Positions 46,548 to 57,982 of a DNA stretch of 64,000 nucleotides are shown piece after piece (position 1 is the first letter of the stretch; every line of letters begins with the position of its first letter). Where the stretch lies: the NCBI GenBank assembly GCA_001600635.1, contig BCKL01000011.1:435383-499382 (forward strand), read 5' to 3'. The translations under genes and the position numbers were made by a program. Source of the stretch: Leucosporidium creatinivorum. Taxonomy: Eukaryota; Basidiomycota; Microbotryomycetes; Leucosporidiales; Leucosporidiaceae. Under the pieces are notes generated by a model, which did no database searches, was not told where the DNA came from, and was given only the letters and a program-made list of their open reading frames with translations.

Positions 46548-49500
46548 CTACAACGGCGGCAACCTCGCCCTACAACTGGGACAAACACTCTTGATCGCGA
46601 TCCACCCCTCCAAGCACTCGGTATGCGCCAAATGCCCACAAGGCGGCACCATATAACCCCACCTCAATTCCGCTCTCTCCTTCTCCATCTCCTGCTCCAC
46701 TCCCAATCCCAACCTCTCCGCCGTCTCCTTCGGAGCCCTCGGAGGAGCGATCTGGATCCTCTCGAGACAGATCGGGCAGTCCTCCTTTGCCATCCCTTCT
46801 GCGTCGGCGGGTCCGAGGAGAGAGGTCGAGGAAGATGCTTCGAGGTCGGAGGAGGGGGAGGGAAGGGGGTGGTAGTCCCATGATTCGGTTTCGTGCAGGT
46901 CGAGCCAGGTGAGGACGGGTTTGGGGAGGAAGAATCGGGCGCCGAGGCGCGTGTCTTGGAGGAGGAGGAGGGTGCACTGGAAGATAGAGTAGAGGATGAG
47001 GGCGAGGATCCATGCTGGGGGAAGTTGACGGGGTCAGCAAGCGTAGAGAGGGGGAGGCGAGAGGACGAACGAGAAGTCTCGACGGCCAAGACGTTGTCCT
47101 TCCATCCCCAGAAGTAGGTGGGCAGCACCAGTCGGCATAGAGTAGTACCTAGCACATACTCTCTCCTCAGCGTCTGCCTTGCAGCGCCTCGTTGGACGTT
47201 GAGGACAATTTGAGGGACTGCTCGGCGCAGGGAGAGGTTAGCTCGGGCGCAGGCGGAGAGAGGCAAGGAAGAAACTCACTCCAGTACGAGTAGATGAGAA
47301 TCAAGATAACCGACATCCAGCCCCAGGTGAGGATGGTGAAGCCTGCCAGAAGAGCAGCGACGAGACCTCCGACGACTGCGAACGACCGCCGAGCGTTAAT
47401 TCGGCTCTTCAGTGCGAGCAGAACAAGATGGAAGCTCACTGTAAGGCCAATCCTTCTCCTGCTCCACCACAGGCACGACGACCACCGGCACAGGCTGCAC
47501 GAGCGGTTCCGTCTCCTCGTCCTGTCCCTCTTCGTCTCCCTCCCCCTCCTCACCAGCAGCCGCCCTCCTCTCCGCCGCCGCCGCCGCTCTCTCCTGCTGC
47601 GTCGGCTCCGGCGGCGGTGGTGGCGGTGGTGGAGGAGTCGCCACAATTGGTGTTCGACGAACTGGCGGAGGGGCAGCAGCTCGAATCTGCGCGGCGTAAC
47701 GCATGCCGAAGATGAGGGAGGAGACGAGGGCGAAGAAAGCGGGAACGAGGAGGGGGAGGGAGGAGCGGTTGGTCGTGACGATGCCGACGGTGAACTGGAT
47801 GATCTGGCGTCGTTCCCTTCGAGGTCAGCGAGCGCCGAGAAGGGAGAGAGAAAGGACGAACAAAGAAATAAGCATCCATAGCGGCCTGCACCGCCACCGT
47901 CGTATAGGCAATCTTGCCCTGACTGCCGGGTCCACCTCTCTCCATCTGCCTCACAATCAACAAACACAACAACACCTGCACCACACCCATCAAGCTCGCG
48001 TACCCCAACGCTCGTTGCCAGAGGCTGACGGTCATGAGACTCTCGGCTTGGCCTTCGAGGACGAGGCCGCAGTTGGGGGAGTAGAGGGTGTAGGTGATTT
48101 GAGAGGGAGGGAGGGAGGGGAGGGAGGAACCGGTTGGATGGAAGAGCGAGGAGTAGAATTCGGTGTAGAGTGCGGGAGTGGTGCTGGCGGGCAGAGGGGA
48201 AAGGGAGCCGTAGAGGGTGAAGATACATTCGGGGGAGAAGATGTCGGGTGCTGTTCGGTGTTGGAGGGAGCGCGAGCGCAACGTGCGAGAGAAAAGGGTC
48301 AGCTCGGCCCTCGCTCCGCATCCTCTCGTCGCCCCAGAAGAACCCAACTCACCTCCGTCATCCCGCCTCACCACACCATTCTCAATCTCCCTCCTATCAC
48401 CCTCAATCCTCCTATCCGTCTCATTCAGCGCCACCCGTCCCGCCGCACTCGCACTTTGGTTCCCTCTCGCCGAGCCGTCGAATAAGGGCAGGGAGATGGC
48501 GTCGAAGAGGTGGGAGCGGACGAAGGAGGGGGTGAGGTACGCGTAGAAGGTGCCGGTGGTGAGGAAGCTGTGGGAGGGGCGTAAGTGGGAGAGGAGGGAG
48601 GGAGAGGGCAGGAGAGAGACGGACTGGTAGCCTTCGATGTCGAGGACTAGATCCTCGCTGCCGTCTTGTGGAGAGAAGGTAACGTCTCCCTGCGAGTGGG
48701 AGCGATTGAAGAGGAAGAGAGTCACCTCTCGGTTCTGCCTCGCTCGCTCGTAAGCTCGCCGAGCCCCAGCACTCACCTTCAACCAAGTCACCGGACCCGC
48801 CTTCTGCCACTCCTCCTTGACCTCGATCAACTCCAACAGCTCTCCATCCTCTCTGCCCTTCCCAAAGGGCTTGATAGGCCCCATCGCCGTCGTCTGCTCT
48901 TCTCGGAGGTTGAAGCTGACCTTGCCCTTGCCTCCCTGCTTGTTGTCGGGTGAGGCCAAGAAGGGGAAGTCGTGCCGGAGGAGAGTGCGGTTGTGAGTGA
49001 TGGTGGTGTTGACGAGCGCGGGAGGAGATGGAGGGGAGGTAGAGTTGGAGGAGAGTTGTCGCCGAGAAACGATGGCGACGGCGGGGGAGGCGGGGTTGTC
49101 CTCTACGCTTTCGCCTACTCGGGGCTGCTGCTCCTCGACACCTTCCTTCTTCTCCTCGACGACCGGCCTCCTCATCTCGGTCGTATTCCACGTCTCGGGC
49201 AACCCCAATCCCTCGAGGCTCCAATCGGCCGTCCTCCACTCGCCCCGAACGAAACCGGTCAAATTCTGATGGTACAGCGCGTTGGGCTGCCTCGAATCGA
49301 CCATGAACCGCTTCAGCGTGGGCAGAAGGACGGAATTGACGTTAGGGTCGGGATGGAAGTCGATGACCGTCGTGGTCGGCGCCGAACCGTTGCCTGGCCC
49401 CCATTTGCCCGTGGTATTGCTCCTCTCCCATCCATGCCGTTCCTCCCATTCCGTCTGATTCCCCTGTACGCCCAACCACCTGGCCAGCCCTTCCCTCTTG

Positions 49501-49709
49501 CCCTCCCTCTTGGCCAAGTTGAACTTCATGCGGTGTACTGTAGCTTCTCCCTCGGGGGTAGCGAGGATCATCTCCGAGCCGTTATTATTGTTTGAGATCA
49601 TGAAGAAGAGGATGGAGAGGAAGATGAAGTAGGATAGGGAAGGGCGTTGCTGCTGTTGAGCTGGGGTGAGGAGCCCTACCGCTCGGGCGGGAGGTTGTGA
49701 GGGGTCCAT
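46548..49709 (-). CDS. TUL1: Golgi/endosomal RING E3 ligase Tul1/Dsc1
   Basis: Catalytic subunit of the Dsc (Tul1) membrane ubiquitin ligase complex. The start at 49709 gives a Gln-rich N-terminus and the span SLSYFIFLSILFFMISNNNN. A long luminal domain follows with N-glycosylation sites and the family stretch PNVNSVLLPTLKRFMVDSRQ. Membrane spans in later exons include LGYASLMGVVQVLLCLLIVR and LVAALLAGFTILTWGWMSVI, then YSYW and VPQIVLNVQRGAARQTLRRE, VLGTTLCRLVLPTYFWGWKD. The C-terminal RING-H2 finger is DCPICLERI, CGHLAHTECLEGWIAIKSVC and PSCRARLPPL. A Pro-rich/Glu-rich cytosolic insert (VATPPPPPPPPPEPTQQERA) lies near 47600. About seven exons and 850 residues, as in the family. Confidence 0.92.
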
Positions 49710-49887
49710 CTTGGGTACAGAACAGAGAGAGAGAGGGGAAGCAGCCCCGTAGGCCCGTTACTGTAGCCGAGTCGAAGAAGCTGTAGTAAAGTCGAAGCCA
49801 GAAGGGCGGGAGGGAGACCTCCGAAGCGAGCGCGTCGTCGCTCTCTTGGCTCCCCCCACGTCGCTCTCTTTCTGTACCTCATTCATC

Positions 49888-50460
49888 ATGCGTGAGTCTC
49901 TGTAGCTCTTCAGCTTGCTCTCTACGCTCTGCTGACTCTCTCCCTCCGACTCTCGCATAGTCGGCTACATTTCCTCGTTCGCTGCTGTAGGCTTTGGAGT
50001 GCGCTGCTACCAGCTCGCAATCATGAAGCGCAACATCTTTGAGAGTGTGTCTCTACTCTACTTCCCTACATCTTTCTTCCTCTCTTCTCCCCTCGACTCT
50101 GTACCCTTGCAGCTCTTGCACAGGACGGCCAATCCCGCAAGAGGAATCGCTGACCCTGTCTCCCCTTCTTCTGTACCCCATCAGACCTCGGCGGTCACCT
50201 GCTATCAACAAGCGCTTTCGCAGGACTCGGCTACTACCTCTACGACGCAGAGTCTGTCCTCTCTCTCTCACCGCTTCTCGCCGCTGCTTCACAACCCGCA
50301 AACTGACCCTCTTCTCCCCCTCGGCTTCTCTCCCTGTACCTTGATACAACACGTCAACAGCATCCGGCAACGCGCTCAGATCGAGGACAAGAAGGATCAG
50401 CTCCTGAGGATGAGGGCGAGGGAGGCTACCATTGCCGAGGCGCACTCGGAGAGTCACTAG
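49888..50460 (+). CDS. Short mitochondrial-type membrane protein
   Basis: Four-exon model of 84 residues. The first exon is only ATGC, before a GTGAGT donor. Exon 2 encodes GYISSFAAVGFGVRCYQLAI and MKRNIFE; exon 3 encodes NLGGHLLSTSAFAGLGYYLY DA; exon 4 encodes IRQRAQIEDKKDQLLRMRAR and a short tail to TAG. All phases agree. Two hydrophobic segments separated by KRNIFENLGGH, then a charged helix. I recall similar short fungal proteins of the inner mitochondrial membrane, of the kind annotated as complex I accessory (B14.5b/NUXM-like) proteins, but this is from general resemblance only. It is divergent from TUL1, with 178 bases between starts. Confidence 0.65.
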
Positions 50461-51069
50461 GCGTTGGATGCGCTTGGGGAGGGAAGGGAGCAGAGAGGGC
50501 GGAGCAGTAGCAGGAGCGAGGAGGATGCGGAGCTGATGTTTTGTACAAGAGGAGGTGGAGGATGGTATGCCATCTCAGTTCCATTTCTGAACCGAGCCGA
50601 GCTGATGAGGACGGGAGAGATGGACGAGCCGAGGAGAGATGGGAGAGGCTGCTTGTTGCAACTTGCGCGCTGAGTTGGGATTGTTGGGACTGTCTTGATA
50701 TCGAGGAGCGTTTGGACCAGCTGCTTGCAGGCTCTGCACGCCTCAGCCGAGCCGGCTTGATCACGTCGCTCGCCTAACTCGCCGAGGTGAGTCCCTGCCC
50801 CCTCTCTCCTCGCCGCTACTCAAGTACTCACGAAACGCTCCTTCCATCAGCCAACATCTCGCCATCACGTCCGCGCCCAACTCCTCCCCCTCCTCACTGG
50901 CCCCTTCGGCCGACGCCTACCTCCCCCTTGTCCTCCTCGACCCAGCGCCCTGCAACAACCACCAAACCGCCGGATGCTCCTCCACCAGCTGACAAGGGAG
51001 GCATGGGCTCGAGGCATCTGGGGGCCGGTCGATGTCGTCGGTCGGAGGGAGGAGGAGGGAGGAGGGCGA
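50461..51069. other. Convergent intergenic region
   Basis: These 609 bases lie between convergent genes. Low-complexity purine-rich sequence lies near 51030-51120. Several short plus-strand frames (for example from 50787) have no recognisable domain. Confidence 0.45.
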
Positions 51070-51750
51070 TCAGCGCTCGAAAGAGGAAGGGAGAGGGAGG
51101 GAGGGAGGACGAGAAGGAGAGGGCGACGAACGGGCGATACTCCTCCCCAGCACCGCTAGTAGATCCTCCTCCTCCCGGCTCCCCTCACTGCTCCCCTGTC
51201 GCCTACCTCCAGCAGCGCCGAGCCATCCCCCTTCCTCTTCGCCAAACTCCCTCCCCATCCACTCGGCTAGCATACTCCACGGCACGAGGATCACGGTCCC
51301 CTCTTCTTCTTGGGTTGCTGCTGCTGCTCCACTTGGCGACTGAGAGTGATCGGAGACAGAGGATGCGAAGGAGGAGGGCGAGTCGCGAGCGAGCGAGTCG
51401 GAGCAAGGGGAGGGGAAGATGAGCAGGCCTTGTGGTGTAGCTCGTAGTTGTGGCTGTTGAGCCTCGTAGTGCTGTATTCCCGCTTGGCTCGTCGCTGCTG
51501 TCGAAGTCGAAGCCGATGGTGAGAGCGAAGGTGAGAGGGAGGGCGAGAGGGAGAAGGCCCTGTACTCTTCTGCCTCCTCGTGCGTCGAGTAGGCTTCTTC
51601 GTTGTATCGCTGTGGTACTGCTGTACCTCCGAGGACGTTAGGCAGAGAGGATCTTCCCGCTGGCGCGGGAGCGAGATCGAGCAAACCGAGAGAGGCGAGG
51701 GATGGGAGCGTAGGAGCTTGGGTTTGAGGTGCTTTCGTGCTCTGCGGCAT
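51070..51750 (-). CDS. Unrecognised Ser/Pro/Ala-rich protein
   Basis: A single open exon without clear introns. The start at 51750 gives MPQSTKAPQTQAPTLPSLAS, then LGLLDLAPAPAGRSSLPNVL and a Ser-rich stretch with a short repeat LSPSLSPSLSPSAS. One segment looks ordered: EEEGTVILVPWSMLAEWMGR. The rest is Glu/Gly- and Ser/Arg/Pro-rich, ending LPLPSSFER at TGA. The frame also stays open upstream to an ATG at 51843 (MSKSEIASLSLPPSARLVSF), which would add 31 residues. About 226 residues from the inner start. No family recognised. The complementary strand is also open because of composition, so coding status is moderate. Confidence 0.45.
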   Translation of the reverse strand: MPQSTKAPQTQAPTLPSLASLGLLDLAPAPAGRSSLPNVLGGTAVPQRYNEEAYSTHEEAEEYRAFSLSPSLSPSLSPSASTSTAATSQAGIQHYEAQQPQLRATPQGLLIFPSPCSDSLARDSPSSFASSVSDHSQSPSGAAAATQEEEGTVILVPWSMLAEWMGREFGEEEGGWLGAAGGRRQGSSEGSREEEDLLAVLGRSIARSSPSPSRPPSLPLPSSFER

Positions 51751-52045
51751 GGTGAGGGTGAGGGGCGCTCCAAGCGAAGGGCGAAACGAGACGAGACGAG
51801 CTGATGGAGGGAGGGAGAGAGAGGCGATCTCGGACTTCGACAAGACGAGTCGAGCCGAGTTCGGCCCGGGAGATCAAAGCGAGCTAGCTGAAGGAAGGTT
51901 CGTCTACGACTCTGCTTAATGAGAGAACATTTCCTCGCTCCTATGCAAGCGAACAGCGACCTTCTCTCTCATTTGCCTCTCACCTGCCGACAAGCTCATC
52001 GCCGAGCTCCGCACTTTCCGCATGCAATACAACAACAAACCCAAT

Positions 52046-55000
52046 CTACAGCCCCGCCATCCTCCTCAGCTCCTCCTCCTCCCCACTCTCATTACACATC
52101 CTCAAGAAGTACCCCTCCTCCCCTTTCTCCAACAGCTTCCTCGGCGTATCGAATTCGACGACCCGCCCTTCGTCGATGACGAGGATGCGAGAGTAGTCGA
52201 TGATGGTGCGTCTGTGCTCGAGAGAGGGTCAGTAGGTGAGCGAGGGGGGGCTGGGGGAGGACGAACAGCCGATGAGCGATCGTGATCAAGGCTGCCGAGG
52301 GAAACTCGGTGCGGATGGTCTGTTGGATCCGCGCGTCGAGGGCGGGGTCTGCAGACAGGACAGCGTCAGCGACAGCTGATAGGAGTAGACAGAAGTGAGC
52401 CCACCGAGCGAAGCAGTCGACTCGTCCATGATGATCAACCGCGAATCTCGGAGTAGCCTGCTCGTCCTTCGTGTCAGCTTCTCCTTCTCCCTGTCCGACC
52501 GAAATGAGAAGAAAGAGACTCACGCCCTTGCCAAACTAATCAATTGCTTCTGCCCCGCCGAGAAGTTGTTGCCACCCGCCGCAACGACCGTATCGAGTGA
52601 GATGCTCGGCGCGGTGCTCGAAGCGGGCGTCGAACTTCCCGAAGCGGAGGGAGGAGGAAGGAGGTGGGTCCGCTCGAGTGCGCGAAATAGAGTTGGATCC
52701 TATGCGCGTGAAAGGGGGGTCAATGGGAGGACGCCAGGAAGGGGGAGCGAGAAGGACGAACCGAGTGCTCGCCGAAGGGATCGAGGTTCGACCTGAGAGT
52801 GCCGGAAAAGAGGACGGCGTCTTGTGGAAGGAAGGTGATGCGTGAGCGGAGGGTGGTGAGATCGAGGGTGGTGATGTCGAGCTGTTGAGGTAGAGGAAGA
52901 TGATTAACCCAGCGCCGAGCGAGCTGAGGAGAGGAGGAAGCGCTCACCCCGTCGATAATGATGCGCCCGTTTGTAGGATCTACAAATCGAAGTAGCGACA
53001 TGGCGAGAGTAGACTGTAGAGCGCAACCATCGTCAGCGTTGCTCACCTCGGCGGACCAGCTCGACCGAGTAGACTGACCTTCCCGCTCCCTGTTCTTCCC
53101 GCAATTGCCACCCTCTCGCCTGGTAGCACCTCGAACGAAACGCCCTTCAACGCTGGCTCCAGCTCGGGCGAATATCGAATCTCCAGATCCTTGACCTCGA
53201 CGAGCGGTCCTTTGCACGCCGAAGATGGCCACGAAGCGGGAGGCAGGTCGCCTCCTTCGGGCTGTGGGGGATCAGACGTCAGCGAGGCAGGGAAAAGCTG
53301 AGGAAGGTATAGACTCGCCTCTTGGGGCAACTCGAGGTACTCGGTGATCCTCTCCAGCGAGTTGAGCGAATTGACGAGGCGTCCGTAAGAGCTACACAGA
53401 GCGTCGAGGAAGGAGATGATGAAAAGTGAGGAGCTGATGGCGATCCCAGCCAGGCCGGGAGAGACGTGCGAGTGGATGGCGAGGATCGAGGTCGAGAGGA
53501 GCGTCGCCCCAGAGAGGAGCTGGGTGCGGATTGAAAGCCAAACGTCGAGCGTGCAGGACGCATACCAGATTCCGAGCGTCTCGTCGAGGACGGTGCAGAC
53601 GTGACTTCGGTAGTCCCTCTCGCGACCGAAAGCCCGGATCGTCGTGATGCCTGCGGCGGGAGAGCAGGTGGATCAGTTCGGCGCTGACTCGAACATATGC
53701 GAAGCAATGCAGCTCACCGACCAGCACCTGCTGAAAGCCCGAGAAGAGCGGCGACGCAGTAGTCGCGGCGATCCGGTTGAGGTCTCGAGAGACGCCGAGA
53801 TAGCGCGTGAAGGTGAGAAAGTAGATGACGCCGAATGCGAAGGTGGGTCCTATGGCTGCTGGCAAGATGAAGGTCCCGACTCCCAGGTTGAGCGCCATGG
53901 AAAGTAGACAGCCGGCGAAGTTGCTCTGCGGAAGAAGGGATCAGTCAGATCAGCGCCGGCCTGGGCGATCAAGACGTACGAAGTTGGCAGCGAGCTCGCC
54001 GTCGAGAATCGAGATGTCGTTGGTGAAGCGGTTGGTGATGCGTCCGACTGGCGTGATGTCGAACCAACGAGGAGGAGCGTTGATGACCGAGCGAAGCAGC
54101 CGCTTGAAGATGGTTCTGCGGGTAGGGAGTGTCAGCTTCGTCTCGAAAGATGCAGTAGAGGAGGTGTTCTGGGAGAAGAGGAGTGACTGACCTGGTTGCT
54201 CTCAACGAGAGGGCGTAGAGCGCCAGCATGGCAAGGAGGAAGATGAGGACCGAGGCGAGACCTGCAAAGGCGAAAGATGGGTCAGCTAGTGTCGCTCGTA
54301 TCGCGCCGAAAGAGCTCACTGATGATCCCGTATCCTACGAGGAAGTGATTGACCTGCACCTGAGTCGAAGTCGTCGCCTCTCCCCACCGCCTCAACCAGA
54401 ACTGCTCGGCAAAGCCTACGACCGGCCTCGCAGCAACAAACAGCAGATGCACTGCGCAGAGTAGCCATCCCGCCGCAGAGAGGTAGGTCACGTATATCGA
54501 CGGATGGACGCCTCCCGTGGTCCAGGTCTCGGCGGCGACCGAAGGCTTGATCCGCTCCTCCTCGGCTTCGACACCCTCTTTCGGCGTCTCCTCCTCTCCG
54601 CCACATGCTTCCTCGACCTGCTGCATCGCCGAGTCGTCCACCTTGCTGCGCTCGACGGGGCCTTGGTCGACGATTCGGCCGTGCTCGAGCTCGACGTGAT
54701 AGGAGACGCCAGGGAGGACGAGGCTCGTATGATGGGTGCAGAGGACGACCGTGCGCCCTTTAACGAGAGGCCCCGTGAGCGCCTTGGTGAAGAGATGTCG
54801 TCCTGCGAGGGATGCCAGGGAAGAGCGGGAGGGGAGGGAAGGGGCGGAGGAGCGGGGAGGAGAGGAGAGTTAGTGACCTCGCCTCGTAATGTCTTGAGCC
54901 TAGTGAGATCGCTCACCTGTCTGAGCATCGACGGCGCTGAGGACATCGTCGAGCAGAATGACCGAGGTGTGGGCGTAGATAGCGCGAGCGAGAGCGACTC

Positions 55001-57884
55001 GTGCTCGCTGACCGCCGCTGAGAGAGACGCCTCGCTCGCCGATGAGAGTTGAATCGCCGTCGGGAAGGAGGGCAAGATCGGGGTGAAGAGCGCAGGCATC
55101 GAGGACGGTGGAGTAGCGAGTGGAGTCGAACGGAGCGCCGAAGAGGCTGTGAGCCGAGTCCTGGTCAGCGATACTCCTTACTAGGTAGTATCAGATACGT
55201 ACATTGAGTCTCGAATGGACGAAGACTCGAGCCATGGGTGTTGAGAAGCGTACGAGACTGTAGCGGGAAGCTCAACCGAGCCCTTGACGACCTCGAGCTC
55301 ACCGAGAAGGGCGAGAAGGACTGCAGAATCGGCGAAAGTCAGCCGAGTCCCCTCGAGAATGAGCAGAGTGACTCACGAGATGTCTTTCCGCTTCCCGTGG
55401 GTCCGCTGATGAGGGTGAGCTCTCCCTCGGGGAAGGGGATCGAGATGTCGGCGAGCTCGAAGGCGCCCTCCTCGGTCTTGGTGTAGCGGAAAGTAGCGTC
55501 ATCGATGGAGAGCCTCTTGGAAGAGCTAGTACGCCGAAGAGGCTCGGCATGCGAGGCGACTTCCTCTTCGGCGAAGAATGATTCGATGCGACCGATCGAA
55601 ATTCTGGTTTGGAGCAGCCGAATCCCGAAGTCGGGGATCTGGTTGAGAGGTCCTCGTACCCTGTAGATGCAGCAGGTCAGCTTTCAGACGGACTTGGCGG
55701 AGCGGAGGAGGTCGAGGACTCACATGGCGAAGTAGGAGAGCGAGGTGAAAGCCACAGCGACCGTCAAGTCTTCACCCTGCACCTTCACGTAGCAGGCGAA
55801 GGAGACGAGTGGCACCACAACCGAGATGAGCATGAAGAGGAGCATGACGAGATACTGATTGAGCAACTCTGAGGAGGGTGTCGAGGAGAGTGCGGTTGTC
55901 AGCACCGAGCGCCGATTCGACCGGCGCAGGGGGATGTATACCTTGGATCATAGAGCCGAGCTCCTCCTGACGCTTAGCCTCAACCTTCTCTGTCCATGCG
56001 GTGGACCATCCGAAGAACTTGACGGTGCGAATCGCTGTGGATGGCGACGCCTTAGCCTCTGATCGCCGAGCAGCGAGAACTCGGCCCACACTCACCCGAG
56101 ATGAGCTCCTGCAGGGAGGCCTGACGACGATCGCGAGCTGCTGAGCGCTTGATACTGAGCTGTGGAGTGATGATGGTGGATCAGCTTCGATTTAGACGGA
56201 AGAGCCTCGAAGACCTACGCCGAGGCTCCGCTGACCCAACTTGTACGAGATGGGAGAAGCGACGACAAGGATACCAAAGCCGACGAGAGCACTCCATCCC
56301 ATCAAGCTGCGAGGTCGACCAAGCAAGTTAGCAAAAGTCTCGTTGCGTCGGCAGGAAGTGAACCCACTTGTAGAGGAAAGTGACGGCGAGGATGATCTCC
56401 AAAGGCGCTCCGTAGATGAGATGAGCATCGCAGCCCTGTGACAGAAGTGTCAGCTGTCTCGCCTGTGGAGCCCTAGACGTCGGCGCACTCACCATCCTCA
56501 GCACTCGGTTGGTGTCGTCCGAGATGAGGGAGACAACCTTGCCGACCGAGGCGCTCCCTTCGTCCTGCTGCGTCTTCTCCGTCGCTGAGGAGGTTTTCGG
56601 CCGATGTACCTCGCCCGCTAGATCCTTCCGCCTCAAGGCCTTCTCGTAGACGGCCACCGTCAACTCCGACCTCAATCGCATGCCTACGCGGCGAGCAATA
56701 TGATAATGCTGCAGCTCGACTAGGGACTTGCCCGCCATGGAGAGGAAAGCGAAAAAGGCGAAGATGTAGGCCTGGTCTCGAGGTGACCAGGACGACGAAG
56801 AGTCGGAAGGCGAAGGTGCCGAGGCGAGAGTGAGGGCTTCGAGGATGCGCTGCACCCAGTAGGGCCGAAGGTAGTTGAAAGTCACAGCGATGAGCTTGAG
56901 TGCAAAGTCGAAACTGATGTCGCGCGCCGAGGCATGGACGATCTTGCCGATGAGGGTCGAATCTCGGAGCTGAGCGAATCGGCGAGCGAGCACCTCGGTG
57001 CGGTTGTTGAGGCTCAGCGACCACACGTCGGACGGGAGGAGAGGGCGTTGGCGGGCGAGGGCCATAATTGGGTTCATCCACGAGTAGGTGAGAGACCCGA
57101 GGAGCGAGACGGTGTCCTCTGGTGATTGAGGGTGTCCACGATCGTCTCGGGCTTGATCTCGCAAGACGGCGCCGATGGGTGCTTTGAGGGGCATGCGAAT
57201 GATGGTGAGCACGAGGAGGGTAGATGCGAGGACGTCGGGTATGGTCGAGAGGACGGAGGACAGGTCGAAGGCAGGATTGCGGGCGAAGGAGTGCCAGGCT
57301 TCGGCGAAGTTGACGGCGGCGTTGGTGAGGAGGACGAGGAAGAGGATGAGGTGGCTCCAGGGCGGTAAGCGACTTCTTGACAGAGCTTCGGCGAAGAAGG
57401 CGTACATCTGAGGCCGAGAGGTCAGCGTAAGTCTCGCTCAAACGTGCGCCGAACTCACCCAGGCAGCGGCGAGCGCAACCTCGCCGAACGTCTCTACGTC
57501 GGTCTTTCCGCGACGCTGGACTAAGCGCCACAGCAGGAGGGCTATTCTTACGACTCCTTCCAGTAGCGGAATGACCAGCAACGCTATTGTCGGAGGTGGG
57601 AGGAGCCACTCGAGCTTGTCCGATCTGAGCTCCGCTTCGTCCTCGCGTTCGGCGGCCTGCAGGCCTGCAATGATGTCGCTTTCCTGGACAAAGACCGAGA
57701 GATATGACCGCTCGTCGCTGCTCCGATAGCTTTGCCTGTAGCGAGGTAGCAGTCGGCCCGAAATGGCTAGGATGAGCGATATGACGGTCCATGCGAAAGG
57801 AGCGTAAGGCAGGGCGTTGAGAAAGGTTGGGGCGGCCTGTAGGCTAGCAGAAGGTACTGCTAGGTATAGCTGAGCCGCCTCCAT
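52046..57884 (-). CDS. ABC transporter, subfamily C (MRP/Ycf1/Ybt1-like)
   Basis: Full-length vacuolar-type ABCC exporter. The start at 57884 gives [20 protein letters not shown] and an N-terminal TMD0 with about five spans. The linker carries [20 protein letters not shown], the usual start of the core, and the first core TMD includes [20 protein letters not shown]. The first nucleotide-binding domain shows an [12 protein letters not shown] Walker A near 55400, signature [15 protein letters not shown] near 55000 and [10 protein letters not shown] Walker B near 54950. After TMD2, the second has [26 protein letters not shown], a degenerate signature [25 protein letters not shown] and the H-loop ALITIAHR. 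It ends ELRRMAGL at TAG. About 20 exons. The substrate (conjugates, bile acids, metals) cannot be told from sequence. Confidence 0.9.
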
Positions 57885-57982
57885 GGTCGAAACCGAGTAG
57901 CGAGGTGATGAGCTCGAAGCGCGAGAGAGAGAAAGCGAGACGCGAGCTCCCAGCTCCCTTCGCTCCTTGCCGTCTTGCAACG

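Noticed and set aside
47167-48321. 384-codon minus-strand frame
   Set aside because: Arg/Ser/Pro-rich shadow of the TUL1 exons, which have family motifs in another frame.
51032-51130. Purine-rich tract (ggagggaggagg type) as a regulatory G-tract
   Set aside because: It lies within or beside the Ser/Pro coding region, where Ser, Pro and Leu codons explain the composition.
56473-57792. 439-codon minus-strand frame inside the ABC transporter
   Set aside because: It is a shadow of the first membrane domain. The true frame carries the recognisable ABCC motifs.
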